NCBI RefSeq assembly: GCF_001484605.1
Contig: NZ_CP013747.1
Span: forward strand, 1,178,001 to 1,242,000
Length of the DNA: 64,000 bases
DNA from: Pseudarthrobacter sulfonivorans
GTDB taxonomy: Bacteria; Actinomycetota; Actinomycetes; Actinomycetales; Micrococcaceae
Reading direction: 5' to 3'
Shown here: positions 53,193 to 62,627 of the stretch, one piece after another
Position numbering within the stretch: position 1 is the first letter of the stretch
How the letters are laid out: each line of letters starts with the position of its first letter
Made by a program: the position numbers and the translations under genes
Notes under the pieces: model-generated
Told to the model about the DNA's origin: nothing
Seen by the model: only the letters and a program-made list of their open reading frames with translations
Database searches by the model: none

Positions 53193-54155
53193 CTAGAGAC
53201 CCGTCTGGCTCACTCCGTATTCGGCCTGCTCCGGGGTGAAGCCTTCGTAAATCAGTTGGTCTATTAGCCCAGCGCGCGAGAAGGCCGTGTAGTCGAGGTA
53301 GTCCTTGGCGGATTTGACTGCTTGAACGTTCCAGTCGACCTTCACGCGGTCCACAGCCCAAGTCGCATCCTCGGTCGAGTACTCCTCGTACTCCAGTTGC
53401 GAAATCAGACCGGTGCGCGAGAAGGCCGTGTAATCGAGGTAATCCGCGGCGGCCCGGAGAGCGTTCCGCTGACTGACCGTCCCAGCTTCAGCCTTAGCAG
53501 CGGCCTGCTCCGATGCAGCCTTGTCAGCTGCAGCCTTTTCGGCTGCTGCTCTTTCAGCAGCTGCCTGCTCGGCGGCGGCCTTCTCAGCAGCGGCTTTCTC
53601 GTCGGAAGCCTTGTCTGCAGCAGCTTTCTCGGCGAGCACGCGCTGTGAGTCGGGCTCTGTCATCCAGACCAGCCGCTGGTCGCTGCCCATGGTGCAGATC
53701 AACGTCTGGCTGTTGTATTTCTGAGTCGCAGCAGCAGTGGTGCACTTCGAATTTGCAGGGTTCGTGGCAGTCGGTGTTGGGGTCGGTGTGGCTGTCGCCT
53801 TAGCAGTTTCTGACTGTTGCACGGGACCGACCAGAGTCGCTTTGTCGCTATCCACTCGCGGTGCGGTAGCACCAATCAGCCCAAAGCTCAGAATCAGTGC
53901 AACGAATCCCGAAACGGCCAGAACGCCACCCGAGTTCCGGTGCGGTAGCCCAATCCACGACCGACGCTTGAACAGCAGCGTATAGAGCCCGGTGAGCATG
54001 GCAACCAGGCCAAGGATGAACAACGCCATCCCCACTCCGCCCGCCACAGCGAAAGGAATAACCACCAGCAGCAGCACTGCCGCGACAATCCAGAAAAGCA
54101 CAGACGGCTTCCAACGGCGCTTAGGGCTGGCCGCAGGAATTGGACTATTTATCAT
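53193..54155 (-). CDS. Membrane protein with two Ltp repeats (superinfection-exclusion-like)
   Basis: ATG at 54155 (AAGGGGGA upstream) gives 320 residues. The N-terminus has three to four hydrophobic segments (about 17-115) including LTGLYTLLFKRRSWIGLP. A Thr/Pro linker, a Cys-containing patch and an Ala/Lys/Glu coiled coil (about 178-225, repeated AAAEKAAAE-type units) follow. Residues ~230-320 hold two tandem Ltp modules (ADYLDYTAFSRTGLISQLEY and KDYLDYTAFSRAGLIDQLIY). In phage TP-J34, Ltp lipoproteins block DNA injection by other phages; a similar role here is inferred. The N-terminal module is shared with the next gene. Confidence 0.85.
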   Translation of the reverse strand: MINSPIPAASPKRRWKPSVLFWIVAAVLLLVVIPFAVAGGVGMALFILGLVAMLTGLYTLLFKRRSWIGLPHRNSGGVLAVSGFVALILSFGLIGATAPRVDSDKATLVGPVQQSETAKATATPTPTPTATNPANSKCTTAAATQKYNSQTLICTMGSDQRLVWMTEPDSQRVLAEKAAADKASDEKAAAEKAAAEQAAAERAAAEKAAADKAASEQAAAKAEAGTVSQRNALRAAADYLDYTAFSRTGLISQLEYEEYSTEDATWAVDRVKVDWNVQAVKSAKDYLDYTAFSRAGLIDQLIYEGFTPEQAEYGVSQTGL

Positions 54156-54204
54156 TTTTCCCCCTTGGAAAATTTTCTAAATTGGTGGAGTGATTTGGAC
54201 GCGG

Positions 54205-55524
54205 CTAGCTCTCGCACGCCACGCCGTCGGAATCGCGATCGAGCCCGGCCCGGTAACCCGCCTGGCCGGCATAGATCGGTGCGGCGCCAGCGGCCTTGGC
54301 CGCCGAGCAGTTGGCGTAGTAAGCGACGGCTGGCGCTGCAGGAGCAGGCGCCGGCACAACAGGCGCGGGAGCAACCGGAGCAGCTGCCACAGCCGGTGCA
54401 GGTGCCGGCGCGGGCGCCGCGGCGACTGGTGCCTTCTCGTTTGTTGGTGCGAGCTGGCCGGAGCAGTCGGCCAGGATCCTGGCCATCGCGTCGTGCTCCG
54501 CCTGGGTGACCCAAAGGCTGTACGTTGCCTTCACCGAAATCTGCCGGGCCACGTATTCGCACCGGAAGCCTTTGTTCGGCGGCAACCACGTGGCGGCGTC
54601 GCCGTCGCCCTTTTTCATATTGGTGGGACCGTCCGTCGACTGGAGGTTCAGAGAGTCATTCGCGAAGGCTGTCCGCTGCTCCGTGGTCAGCTGCTGCGCG
54701 CCCTTCTGCCAGGCGTCGCTGAGGGCAACAACATGGTCGATCTGGACGGCGCTGCTGGTGGCACTCCCCCGCAGGAAACTGATGGTAGTACCTGTGTAGG
54801 GGTCCGCCAGAGTGCCGGACTGCACCTTGCAGGGGACGCTGTTGGTGTAGGTGATCCCCGTAAGGTCGCGTTTGAGGGTGTCATTCCGCGTGTCGCAGCC
54901 GTTACGGTCTACGTCTGCCCAGGCCTGCCCGAACAGGGCACGGTCATAGCCCGTCTTCGGCGCCCGGCCCTTGATGGGAAGAGTTGCCAGCAGGTCGATC
55001 GCCTTCGTGGCAAAGGCGGGCTGCGTCTTCGGAGCCGTGACGTCGTTCGCAACGAGGCTTGAAGTCTCAGGATCGAGCGGGGCGCCCGTCGCCTGCGCAG
55101 TTGGAACGGACGACGGCGTCGGCGTGGCTTTTGCAGATGCGCTCGCTGTGGCGGTTCCCGTCGAGGCATTCCAGTCCGAGGAGGCTGCCTGAAGATCCTC
55201 CGCGTTGGTCCGTGGCAACGCGACTGCACCGGCGACGAAGAGAGCGAAGGAGAGGGCGAGTGCGATGGCCCCTGCCTTCCGCTTCGCCGGGAGCCACGCC
55301 CAGGAACGGCGTCCAGTCGCCATGACATACAGGCCAGTGATGGCCGCCGAGATGGCCAGGACAACCAGGGCGCCCCCGAACCCGCCGCTGAAGGCACCAA
55401 TAATCATGAAGAGGGCTGTGATGCCGCCGACGACGAACGTCGAAGCGCGTGGCCTTCGGGGCGGATTAGGTCCGGGCGCAGGAGCAGATGGTGCTGACCC
55501 GAAAAGGGTCTGATAGTTCGACAT
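54205..55524 (-). CDS. Membrane protein with HNH (DUF1524) nuclease and Excalibur domain
   Basis: ATG at 55524 with GGGGAAAAGA upstream gives 439 residues. The first ~120 residues are membrane segments with TGLYVMATGRRSWAWLP and KAGAIALALSF, the same module as in the Ltp protein. Next comes a linker, then the nuclease domain (about 165-345) with QIDHVVALSDAW (His near 256), LNLQSTDGPTNMKKGD and YVARQISVKATYSLWV, as in DUF1524/GmrSD-type HNH proteins. After an Ala/Pro linker the C-terminal ~35 residues are an Excalibur calcium site (LDRDSDGVACES). The nuclease would lie outside the membrane. It directly precedes the Ltp gene on the same strand. Confidence 0.88.
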   Translation of the reverse strand: MSNYQTLFGSAPSAPAPGPNPPRRPRASTFVVGGITALFMIIGAFSGGFGGALVVLAISAAITGLYVMATGRRSWAWLPAKRKAGAIALALSFALFVAGAVALPRTNAEDLQAASSDWNASTGTATASASAKATPTPSSVPTAQATGAPLDPETSSLVANDVTAPKTQPAFATKAIDLLATLPIKGRAPKTGYDRALFGQAWADVDRNGCDTRNDTLKRDLTGITYTNSVPCKVQSGTLADPYTGTTISFLRGSATSSAVQIDHVVALSDAWQKGAQQLTTEQRTAFANDSLNLQSTDGPTNMKKGDGDAATWLPPNKGFRCEYVARQISVKATYSLWVTQAEHDAMARILADCSGQLAPTNEKAPVAAAPAPAPAPAVAAAPVAPAPVVPAPAPAAPAVAYYANCSAAKAAGAAPIYAGQAGYRAGLDRDSDGVACES

Positions 55525-55862
55525 TCTTTTCCCCAATACGGCCGGGTGCTTAGCCTGACCCATTCCTTGAAACTTCACGTAAATGCCGAGCCTATTTCTT
55601 GGGGAGCTGGGGAAACCGAAACTTCGACGAACCTCGCACAACGTTGATTGAGTCTTGAGCTGATCTTGATCGGAGCACTGCCGTACGAGATCATTTCTGA
55701 CGCATTAGCTGAAAATCTACGCCGTGCGAATAGGGTGCTGTTGGGCACCGTTATTCCGGCCGCCAACTCTCGGAAACTTCGATTTGCGCATAAGGCTGGG
55801 GGTTCCTGGACTGACCCAACCCCGGGCGAGCGCGCGAGCGCACAGACCAGGGAGCAAAACTC
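55525..55862. other. Intergenic region between divergent genes
   Basis: About 340 bases that hold the promoters of the minus-strand HNH gene and the plus-strand DUF2306 gene. No gene or element is supported; a short frame at 55648 has no natural composition. Confidence 0.4.
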
Positions 55863-56561
55863 ATGAAAACTGCAACCATTCCCCGCTCCCGTCAAAACCC
55901 CCGGATCCGGTGGCTTGTACCCGCCGCCCTGATCTTCCTCAGCCTCGTCCCGATCATCGCCGGGGCCGTGCGCCTGACCGACCTGACGGGAGGTCAGGTA
56001 ACGCCGGACAACGCGCGGTTCTTCGACTCGCCGGTACCCGTGCTGATCCACATTCCCACTGTCACGGTTTACCTGGTGCTTGGGGCGTTTCAGTTCGTTC
56101 CCTCGCTCCGCCGGGGCAAGCGCGGCAAGGCCAGCTGGCACCGCATTGCCGGACGCATTCTTGCCCCCACCGGCCTGCTTGCCGCCCTGTCCGGTTTGTG
56201 GATGGCAGTCTTCTATGACCTCCCGCCCCTGGACGGGCCGCTCCTGCTCGTCCTACGGCTGGTCTTCGGGTCTGCCATGGTGGCGTTCATTGTCCTGGGA
56301 TTCATCGCGGTGCGGCGCCGGAACTACGTCCGGCACAGTGAGTGGATGTCCCGGGCGTACGCCATCGGCATTGCCCAGGGAACCATTGTTGTGGTGACCA
56401 TTCCGTGGATTCTCCTGGTGGGACCGGTGGACGAACTGACCCGGGCGTTGCTGATTGGGGCATCCTGGGTCCTCAGCCTGGCGGTGGCCGAATACTTCAT
56501 CTACCGGCGCGCCCAAGCACCCACGCGAGCGGCGCTCCCAAGCCGTGCGCCGTCGTCGTAA
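55863..56561 (+). CDS. DUF2306 family membrane protein
   Basis: The 232-residue protein has six to seven hydrophobic segments with the DUF2306 features: IHIPTVTVYLVLGAFQFVPS near residue 60, WHRIAGRILAPTGLLAALSG and HSEWMSRAYAI. His and Arg residues in the helices (the HIP, WHR and HSEW sites) are conserved and may bind a cofactor or quinone, but the function is unknown. Its last codons fall within a patch similar to the dispersed repeat core (GCGCCGTCGTCGTAATTCCC). It is a single gene. Confidence 0.85.
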   Translation: MKTATIPRSRQNPRIRWLVPAALIFLSLVPIIAGAVRLTDLTGGQVTPDNARFFDSPVPVLIHIPTVTVYLVLGAFQFVPSLRRGKRGKASWHRIAGRILAPTGLLAALSGLWMAVFYDLPPLDGPLLLVLRLVFGSAMVAFIVLGFIAVRRRNYVRHSEWMSRAYAIGIAQGTIVVVTIPWILLVGPVDELTRALLIGASWVLSLAVAEYFIYRRAQAPTRAALPSRAPSS

Positions 56562-56635
56562 TTCCCGACGGCGGCCGCTGGCCAGGTGCCTAAGGTTCAG
56601 TAAGTGCGCTTACGGGTTGGGATCTAAACTTAACC

Positions 56636-56884
56636 ATGGACACGATCCCGGCGGTTTTCCTCGTCATCGGGGCAGCGTTTGCCTGGCTGGGCGTGACGCT
56701 AGTGGTTATCCTCCGGACTCGGCACCGTAGGAGTCGATCGAGGCCGGTGCATCCGGCGCATCCCACTGACCAGGCTCACCTTCGTAACGGCATCCGCTGG
56801 CGTCGCCTCCGCCGGATCGCGGACCAGAACACTGGAACTCCGTCGAGACGGCGCGGTCTGAGAGTCAGGAAGGTCCGCCATTAA
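56636..56884 (+). CDS. Small single-span membrane protein
   Basis: ATG at 56636 gives 82 residues: one membrane segment (residues ~4-26, IPAVFLVIGAAFAWLGVTLV) and a highly basic tail (about 28 % Arg/Lys). No family is recognised. Arg-rich tails also arise from GC-rich shadow sequence, so the end may differ; the membrane segment and start are the best support. Confidence 0.45.
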   Translation: MDTIPAVFLVIGAAFAWLGVTLVVILRTRHRRSRSRPVHPAHPTDQAHLRNGIRWRRLRRIADQNTGTPSRRRGLRVRKVRH

Positions 56885-56916
56885 GGTCCCGTGGTTTAGC
56901 TCAACCACCGAAACCG

Positions 56917-57060
56917 TCAGGACACGCGGCGGAACTCCCCTGGCCGGAGCTGGACATGGATGGGCAGCACCAGCTGGATGTGGGTGTCGCCGATGGGCTT
57001 GTCGAGCAGCTCGTTGATGGAGGTCTGCCCTTCCAACTCGCTGTGCTGGTTTTTGCCCAT
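56917..57060 (-). CDS. Short conserved-looking protein, 47 residues
   Basis: ATG at 57060 opens MGKNQHSELEGQTSINELLD KPIGDTHIQL and so on to PGEFRRVS, then TGA at 56917. The composition is natural, unlike frames around it, and the size fits a small cytosolic protein. The ribosome site is weak, so it may be leaderless. No function or family is recognised. It diverges from the rifampicin-phosphotransferase-like gene. Confidence 0.5.
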   Translation of the reverse strand: MGKNQHSELEGQTSINELLDKPIGDTHIQLVLPIHVQLRPGEFRRVS

Positions 57061-57201
57061 GTATCGAGCTTATGTGCGCCACGGCGGGAGTGAATCCTAA
57101 GACACGCGTGAGCTATGGCCTCTTGTCTGCGGCAGTGCCAGTATGTGGAGAATCAAGTTCGCTGCAGGCGCCCCATAACCGGGCAGTAAGGACGCGCGGT
57201 C

Positions 57202-59886
57202 ATGACCTACGTCAACAGTTTGGGCGATGTGGGAGCAGCCGACATCGCCATGGCCGGCGGCAAGGCCGTGGGACTGGGCGGCCTCATCCAGGCCGGGCTG
57301 CCGGTCCCTCCGGGGTTTGTGCTGAACACCGCAGCCTATTCGCACTTTGTAGAAACCAACCAACTTGAGGCACGCATCCAAGAACTGGCCACTCTGTCGC
57401 CGCAGGCCACGCCACAGGACTACGCGGACGGCTCGGAGCGGATCCAAACTCTGTTCGCGGTCGGCACCATGCCGGCCGCCATCGCAGCAGAACTCGGCGC
57501 CGCCTACGGGCGCCTCAGTGACGCGCGTCTCGACGACGGCGGGGAAACAGCCGTTGCGGTGCGTTCCTCCGCCACGGCCGAGGACCTCGCCGCAGCCAGC
57601 TTCGCCGGGCAACAGGAAACCTACCTGAACGTCAGCGGGGCCGAGGCACTGTCCGCGGCGGTGATCGATTGCTGGGCTTCCCTGTGGACGGCGCGGGCCA
57701 TGGCCTACCGGGCCCGCGGAGGCATCGGACCGGACTCGGTGCGCCTCGCGGTGGTGGTCCAGCGGATGGTCGAGGCCGAGGCCGCCGGGGTCATGTTCAC
57801 CGCCAATCCGGCCAACGGGCGCCGCGACCAGATCGCCATCAGTGCCGCGTGGGGCCTGGGCGAGTCCGTGGTCAGCGGGACGGTCACTCCGGATGACGTC
57901 GTTGTCGACGCCGGGACGGGCGCCGTGCTGTCGCGCCAGACCGCAGACAAGGCGGTTATGACCGTCTACGCCGAGCACGGCACGCGGGAGCAGCCGGTGG
58001 CGGCAGCCCGCCGTCGTGCGCCCGTACTGGACGACCGTGCCGCAGCCGAGCTCGCCTGCTACGGAACGCGGAGTGCGGATCATTTCGGGGCACCGCAGGA
58101 CATCGAGTGGGCGCGGGCCGGGGGCGAGTTTTTCATCCTGCAATCCAGGCCCATCACCGCGCTCCCCGAACCGGCGGCCGACACCCCGGATACCTGGCCC
58201 GTGCCCTATCCGAAGGGTCTCTACTTCCGCGCGAGCATCGTGGAACAGCTGCCCGACCCGCTCTCGCCGCTGTTTGCCGACCTTATTGACGGCTCGGTGT
58301 CCAGGTCGCTGCGAGCCTTGATGAACGAGGCCGTGGGCACGAACGTCATCCGCGAGGACGACGTGGGACTGCCCACCATCAACGGCTACGCGTATTACTA
58401 CTACCGCACCTCGGGAATGTGGCGGGTGATGGGCAAGGCGCTGACGGCGGTACGCGCACTGGCCCGCGGCAAGGCGCACATGGGCGTGGCCGGCTGGCGC
58501 GAATTTTCGCATCCCCGCTACGAACACGCGATCAAAGACTGGCAGGCGAAGCCCGCCGCGGAGCTCTCCGGTGCGGAACTGCTGGACGGTGTTCAGGCGC
58601 TGCTGGACGCCGGTACCGTGTACTACACAGCCGTGCAGTCAGTCATTCCGCTCGCCGCCACCAGCGAAATCTCCTTCAGTGCGTATTACGACAAGTTCGT
58701 CCGGCGCGAGGGGGATCCCCCCGCCCTGACGTTCATTCTCGGCTACGACAGCGAACCCATCCGGGCGGAGAAGTCGCTGTACGATCTCGCGGCCTGGGCC
58801 CGCAGTGTCCCCGGGCTCGCTTCTGCGATCCTGAATGAACCGACGACGGCGTTGGCCGAGTCCCAGCGCAGGGGGTTCCCACCTGCCGGGTTCAGTGAGT
58901 CGTTGTGGCAGTTGTGGCGTCCCCGCTTCCAGGACCACCTCGGCCGGTTCGGCCATGCAGTGTACAACCTGGACTTCGCCAGCCCGGTGCCGGCCGACGA
59001 TCCGTCAGCGTTGCTGGACGCGGTGAAGTTCTACCTGCGGGGGCATGGCGCTGACCCCCATGAGCGGCAGCGGCTGTCGTCCGACCGCAGGGAGATCGCC
59101 ACCAGCCGGATCTTCACCCGGCTCGGGCCGCGCCGCCGGGCCGCGTTCCTCCGTTTGCTCCGGTGGGCACAGAACACCGCGCCGATCCGCGAGGATGCGC
59201 TGGCCGACGTCGGCCTCGCGTGGCCGCTGCTGCGGCGGATGCTGCTGGAACTAGGACGGCGGCTGGTGGACTCCGCTGTCATCGTCGAGCCCGCCGACGT
59301 GTTCTGGCTGCGGCACCAGGAGCTGCGCAGCGCCGTCGAGTTCGGCCTGGCCGCGCCGGGAGCACCAGCGGCCGTGGCCATTACCGGAGCCGACCGGCCC
59401 GTCCGCGCCGCCGCGGTTGAGGAACGCAGGATGCTGTGGCGGGGCCAGGTGAAGGCCGCTGCCCCGCAACTGCTCCCGGAGAGCCGGTGGATGGAAAAGG
59501 CCTTCGGGTCCATGATGCCCGCGGGCTCGCAGCACCAACTCGGCGACATCATCAAGGGCACCGGCGCGAGCGCGGGGCGGGTCACCGCTCCGGCCCGCGT
59601 TCTCAGGGGGCCTCAGGATTTCGCCCTGATGGAGCCGGGAGAGGTGCTCGTCGCCCGCATCACCACTCCGGCCTGGACCTCGCTGTTCGCGATGGCCTCC
59701 GCCGTGGTGACCGACGTCGGCGGCCCGTTGAGCCACAGCTCCATCGTGGCCCGGGAGTACGGCATCCCGGCCGTGCTCGGCACCGGAGTGGCCACCCAGC
59801 GGCTCACCAGCGGCCAGCAGATCCGCGTGGATGGCGACGCCGGCACCGTCGCCATCGAGCAGCCGAGCCCTACTCAAGGGCCATGA
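57202..59886 (+). CDS. PEP-utilising enzyme of the rifampicin phosphotransferase type
   Basis: The 894-residue protein has an N-terminal ATP-grasp pyruvate-phosphate-dikinase-like domain (AGGKAVGLGGLIQAGLPVPP; AVRSSATAEDLAAASFAGQQ; ...FFILQSRPITALPE, to about residue 325), a long middle domain (about 340-770) and the swivelling phosphohistidine domain at the C-terminus, GGPLSHSSIVAREYGIPAV with His845. PEP synthases carry the histidine domain centrally and a PEP domain last; here it comes last, matching rifampicin phosphotransferase. That enzyme phosphorylates rifampicin with ATP. The usual rifampicin-associated upstream element is not seen, so the substrate is open. It is intact. Confidence 0.78.
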   Translation: MTYVNSLGDVGAADIAMAGGKAVGLGGLIQAGLPVPPGFVLNTAAYSHFVETNQLEARIQELATLSPQATPQDYADGSERIQTLFAVGTMPAAIAAELGAAYGRLSDARLDDGGETAVAVRSSATAEDLAAASFAGQQETYLNVSGAEALSAAVIDCWASLWTARAMAYRARGGIGPDSVRLAVVVQRMVEAEAAGVMFTANPANGRRDQIAISAAWGLGESVVSGTVTPDDVVVDAGTGAVLSRQTADKAVMTVYAEHGTREQPVAAARRRAPVLDDRAAAELACYGTRSADHFGAPQDIEWARAGGEFFILQSRPITALPEPAADTPDTWPVPYPKGLYFRASIVEQLPDPLSPLFADLIDGSVSRSLRALMNEAVGTNVIREDDVGLPTINGYAYYYYRTSGMWRVMGKALTAVRALARGKAHMGVAGWREFSHPRYEHAIKDWQAKPAAELSGAELLDGVQALLDAGTVYYTAVQSVIPLAATSEISFSAYYDKFVRREGDPPALTFILGYDSEPIRAEKSLYDLAAWARSVPGLASAILNEPTTALAESQRRGFPPAGFSESLWQLWRPRFQDHLGRFGHAVYNLDFASPVPADDPSALLDAVKFYLRGHGADPHERQRLSSDRREIATSRIFTRLGPRRRAAFLRLLRWAQNTAPIREDALADVGLAWPLLRRMLLELGRRLVDSAVIVEPADVFWLRHQELRSAVEFGLAAPGAPAAVAITGADRPVRAAAVEERRMLWRGQVKAAAPQLLPESRWMEKAFGSMMPAGSQHQLGDIIKGTGASAGRVTAPARVLRGPQDFALMEPGEVLVARITTPAWTSLFAMASAVVTDVGGPLSHSSIVAREYGIPAVLGTGVATQRLTSGQQIRVDGDAGTVAIEQPSPTQGP

Positions 59887-59907
59887 CCCGGTGGCATGAT
59901 GGGGCGC

Positions 59908-60498
59908 ATGAGCCGAGTCACGTGCGATCTGACCATCTCCCTCGACGGCTTCGTCGCCGGCCCGAACCAAAGCCCTGCGGAGCCGCTGGGCGAGAACGGC
60001 GAACTCCTGCACCGGTGGATGTTTGAGGAACCCGAGGCCAACGCGGCCGCGATCGAAGGCATCCTCGAAGCCGGCGCCTACATCATGGGACGGAACATGT
60101 TCGCAGGTCCCGGGGCGTGGGATGAGGACTGGCGGGGATGGTGGGGTGAGGAGCCGCCCTATCACGCACCGGTTTTCGTTCTCACCCATCAGCCACGCAG
60201 GCCCCTGCAGATGCAGGGCGGCACCACGTTCAACTTCGTGACCGACGGGATCGAATCGGCGCTGGCCCGGGCGCGGGAGGCCGCCGGCAGCAAGGACGTG
60301 GCCATTGCCGGCGGAGCGCAGACCGTCCAGCAATTCCTCTCGGCGGGGCTGATCGACGAGCTGCGGCTCCACACCGCGCCCATCATCCTGGGGTCGGGCG
60401 AACGGCTGCTCGACGGCGTCGCGAACCTCACGCTGGAGCCCACGGAAGTCAGCGGTACCGGCCTCGTCACGCATGTGCGCTACCGGGTGATCCACTAA
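59908..60498 (+). CDS. Dihydrofolate-reductase-family protein (RibD C-terminal type)
   Basis: ATG at 59908 gives 196 residues beginning MSRVTCDLTISLDGFVAGPN; two ATGs lie 9 and 12 bases upstream. Motifs include YIMGRNMFAGPG and VAIAGGAQTVQQFLSAGLID and the C-terminal LHTAPIILGSGERL LDG. These enzymes are NADPH-dependent reductases related to DHFR/RibD; the substrate is usually not known. The 3' end of this gene is partly repeated at 62628-62747. Confidence 0.88.
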   Translation: MSRVTCDLTISLDGFVAGPNQSPAEPLGENGELLHRWMFEEPEANAAAIEGILEAGAYIMGRNMFAGPGAWDEDWRGWWGEEPPYHAPVFVLTHQPRRPLQMQGGTTFNFVTDGIESALARAREAAGSKDVAIAGGAQTVQQFLSAGLIDELRLHTAPIILGSGERLLDGVANLTLEPTEVSGTGLVTHVRYRVIH

Positions 60499-60651
60499 AA
60501 CGGGCTGACGCTCAATCGTCGGACGTTACGGTGCCGGCGGAGCGGGCGGGCGGTCCGATCGTTCGATGCAGCCTCGGACGGCACATCCATAGATGACCAG
60601 CGAAATGGGGAATCATAGGGGTAGTGAAAGCCCACTCGCAAAGGATCCGCA

Positions 60652-62144
60652 GTGAACGTCTCCGTCCCGCAAAAAAACATTTCCGATCTCGTCATCGAAC
60701 TCGCTTCGTTGCCTGACGAGACCGAATGGGTGGAGTTCAAGGAGAACAACGAAGACCCACAGCTGATCGGCGAGTACATTTCGGCGCTCTCAAATGCCGC
60801 GGCGATGGCAGGTCAGGTCTATGGCTACCTGGTTTGGGGTATAAGGGACAGCGACCACGCCATAGTGGGCACTTCCTTCAAACCCGGACAGGCGAAAATC
60901 GGCAACGAGGAGATCGAAAACTGGTTGCTCAGAATGGTGTCTCCAAAAATAAATTTTGAGTTCTTCAATGTCAGCGTGCAGGAGCAAGATGTTGTAGTAC
61001 TTCGAATTGAGCGCGCATACGGTCACCCTGTTCGGTTCCAAGACACTGAATTCATTAGGATCGGGACCTACAAGAAAAAGCTCAAAGAGTTCCCCCAAAA
61101 GGAGCGCGAACTCTGGCGGCTTTTTGATCGGACCCCGTTCGAGCGACTCATCGCTCTCGAAAATGTCCGGGGTGAGGATGTCCTGCGAATGTTGGACTAC
61201 CCCGCCTACTTCGATCTGATGGATCAGCCGCTGCCGGGCACTCCGAATGAAATCCTGAATGCCCTCTCCTCTGAGAAATTCATCGAACTGTCAGGCTCTG
61301 GAGGATGGAACATCTCCAATCTCGGTGCGCTGCTTTTCGCTAAAAATCTGTCGGATTTTCAGAACTTGGCGAGAAAAGCGGCCCGGGTTATTCAGTACCG
61401 AGGCGCGGGCCGAATCGACACGCTCAAAGAGCAGGTGGGCACCCGAGGTTATGCAAACGGCTTCGATGGGCTCGTCGGGTACATAGAAGCACTTCTCCCC
61501 GCGAATGAGATCGTTGGAAGGGCGATTCGCAAGGACGTCCCAATGTTCCCTCCCTCGCAATTCGGGAAATTTTGGCCAATGCTCTGATCCACCAAGACTT
61601 CACTGTAGGCGGATCTGGACCCATGTTTGAGATATTCGACGATCGAATTGAGTTCACCAGCCCGGGCGTTCCCCTGATGGACCCGGCAAGGTTTGTGGAT
61701 ACGCCTCCCCAATCCCGGAACGAGGCACTTGCCTCCGTCATGCGCAGGACGGGAATCTGCGAAGAGCGCGGAAGCGGATGGGACAAGATTGTATTCCAAA
61801 CTGAGTACCACCAGTTGCCTGCACCGCTGGTTGAAGTGACTGAGAACCACACCCGTGTAGTTTTGTTCGCCCATCGTCCTCTAACGAAGATGGACAAGGA
61901 GGACCGAGTCCGGGCGGTCTATCTCCACGCATGCCTCCGCCATGTGACTCGCCAGCACACGACAAACACCTCCGTCAGGGAGCGATTCGGTATCGCCCCA
62001 CAGAACAGTGCCCAAGCGTCGCGTCTTATCAGAGAAGCCGTGGCGACTGGAGTCATTGCACCGTTCGATGCAGAAGCTGCGCCGAAACTACGGCGTTATG
62101 TGCCCGCTTGGGCTGCGGTCGGGCTCCAAGGGTCAGAGGAATAA
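60652..62144 (+). pseudogene. AlbA_2/Schlafen-type ATP-binding regulator, split by a frameshift
   Basis: GTG at 60652 (AAGGATC upstream) opens the first 311 residues, an AlbA_2 (Schlafen-like, divergent AAA-4) domain: ETEWVEFKENNEDPQLIGEY, YGYLVWGIRDSDH. That frame stops at 61587. From about 61550 the neighbouring frame continues LAIREILANALIHQDFTVGG, RIEFTSPG and RNEALASVMRRTGICEERGS G, the C-terminal half of the same protein. One C missing in the run TTCCCTCCCTCGC (61548-61560) would restore the frame. The intact product would have about 497 residues; the HxDF and GSG motifs mark the ATP-like part. It could be a sequencing error or a real break. It lies between two copies of the dihydrofolate-reductase 3' end. 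Confidence 0.82.
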
Positions 62145-62504
62145 CTTGGCGCTGAAGGAGTCACGCAGCGTGGAAAGTTTTACTTGATGGGAACTTGACT
62201 GGCACTGTTTCTTAGACGGCATTCGGGCGGCTCTTACGGCTAAATATCCCGTAATCACGCGGGTTTCAACACGTGACTGGTACTTGACGCATAGTCCGTA
62301 GCGAAGTCGTTCGCGCCAATTTGAGGCGGTCCGGGCGAGTTAAACATGCCCCGGCGCCCACACCGGTCAAGAATCAGATCAAGAAGCAGATCAAGGCGCG
62401 GATGCTCTGGCCCAGGCCAACGGGACAGAAACCACTCTGCTGCTCGACGCGGGCACACTCAACTCCGTCTTTCCCTACAGCCCGCGGCGAACGCTGAATC
62501 TCTG
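62145..62504. other. Gene-free region with mixed fragments
   Basis: No intact gene. A stretch around 62395-62455 reads like DALAQANGTETTLLLDAGTL in one frame, which may be a fragment of another protein, but it cannot be assigned. Overall composition suggests several old fragments joined. Confidence 0.4.
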
Positions 62505-62627
62505 GACTCCGAAATCCGCCACCTCACGCTCCGCACCGGCGTCACGGTGCCGTGCCTCATCCACGGCGACAGAGCCGCGAAACCGGTGCTGCTGCACGCG
62601 TGGGGCGAATCCGGCGACAGCTTTCGA
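62505..62627 (+). pseudogene. N-terminal fragment of an alpha/beta hydrolase gene
   Basis: LDSEIRHLTLRTGVTVPCLI and HGDRAAKPVLLHAWGESGDS F match the start of alpha/beta-fold hydrolases (oxyanion HxWGES-type turn after a hydrophobic strand). The fragment ends at 62627, where it fuses directly to the dihydrofolate-reductase 3' remnant. No active-site residues remain. Confidence 0.6.

Noticed and set aside
57097..58527. 476-codon minus-strand frame opposite the rifampicin-phosphotransferase-like gene
   Set aside because: Antisense shadow; the plus-strand gene has the ATP-grasp and phosphohistidine motifs.
59251..60495. 414-codon minus-strand frame opposite the enzyme and DHFR-family genes
   Set aside because: Overlaps two supported genes and has no natural domain text.
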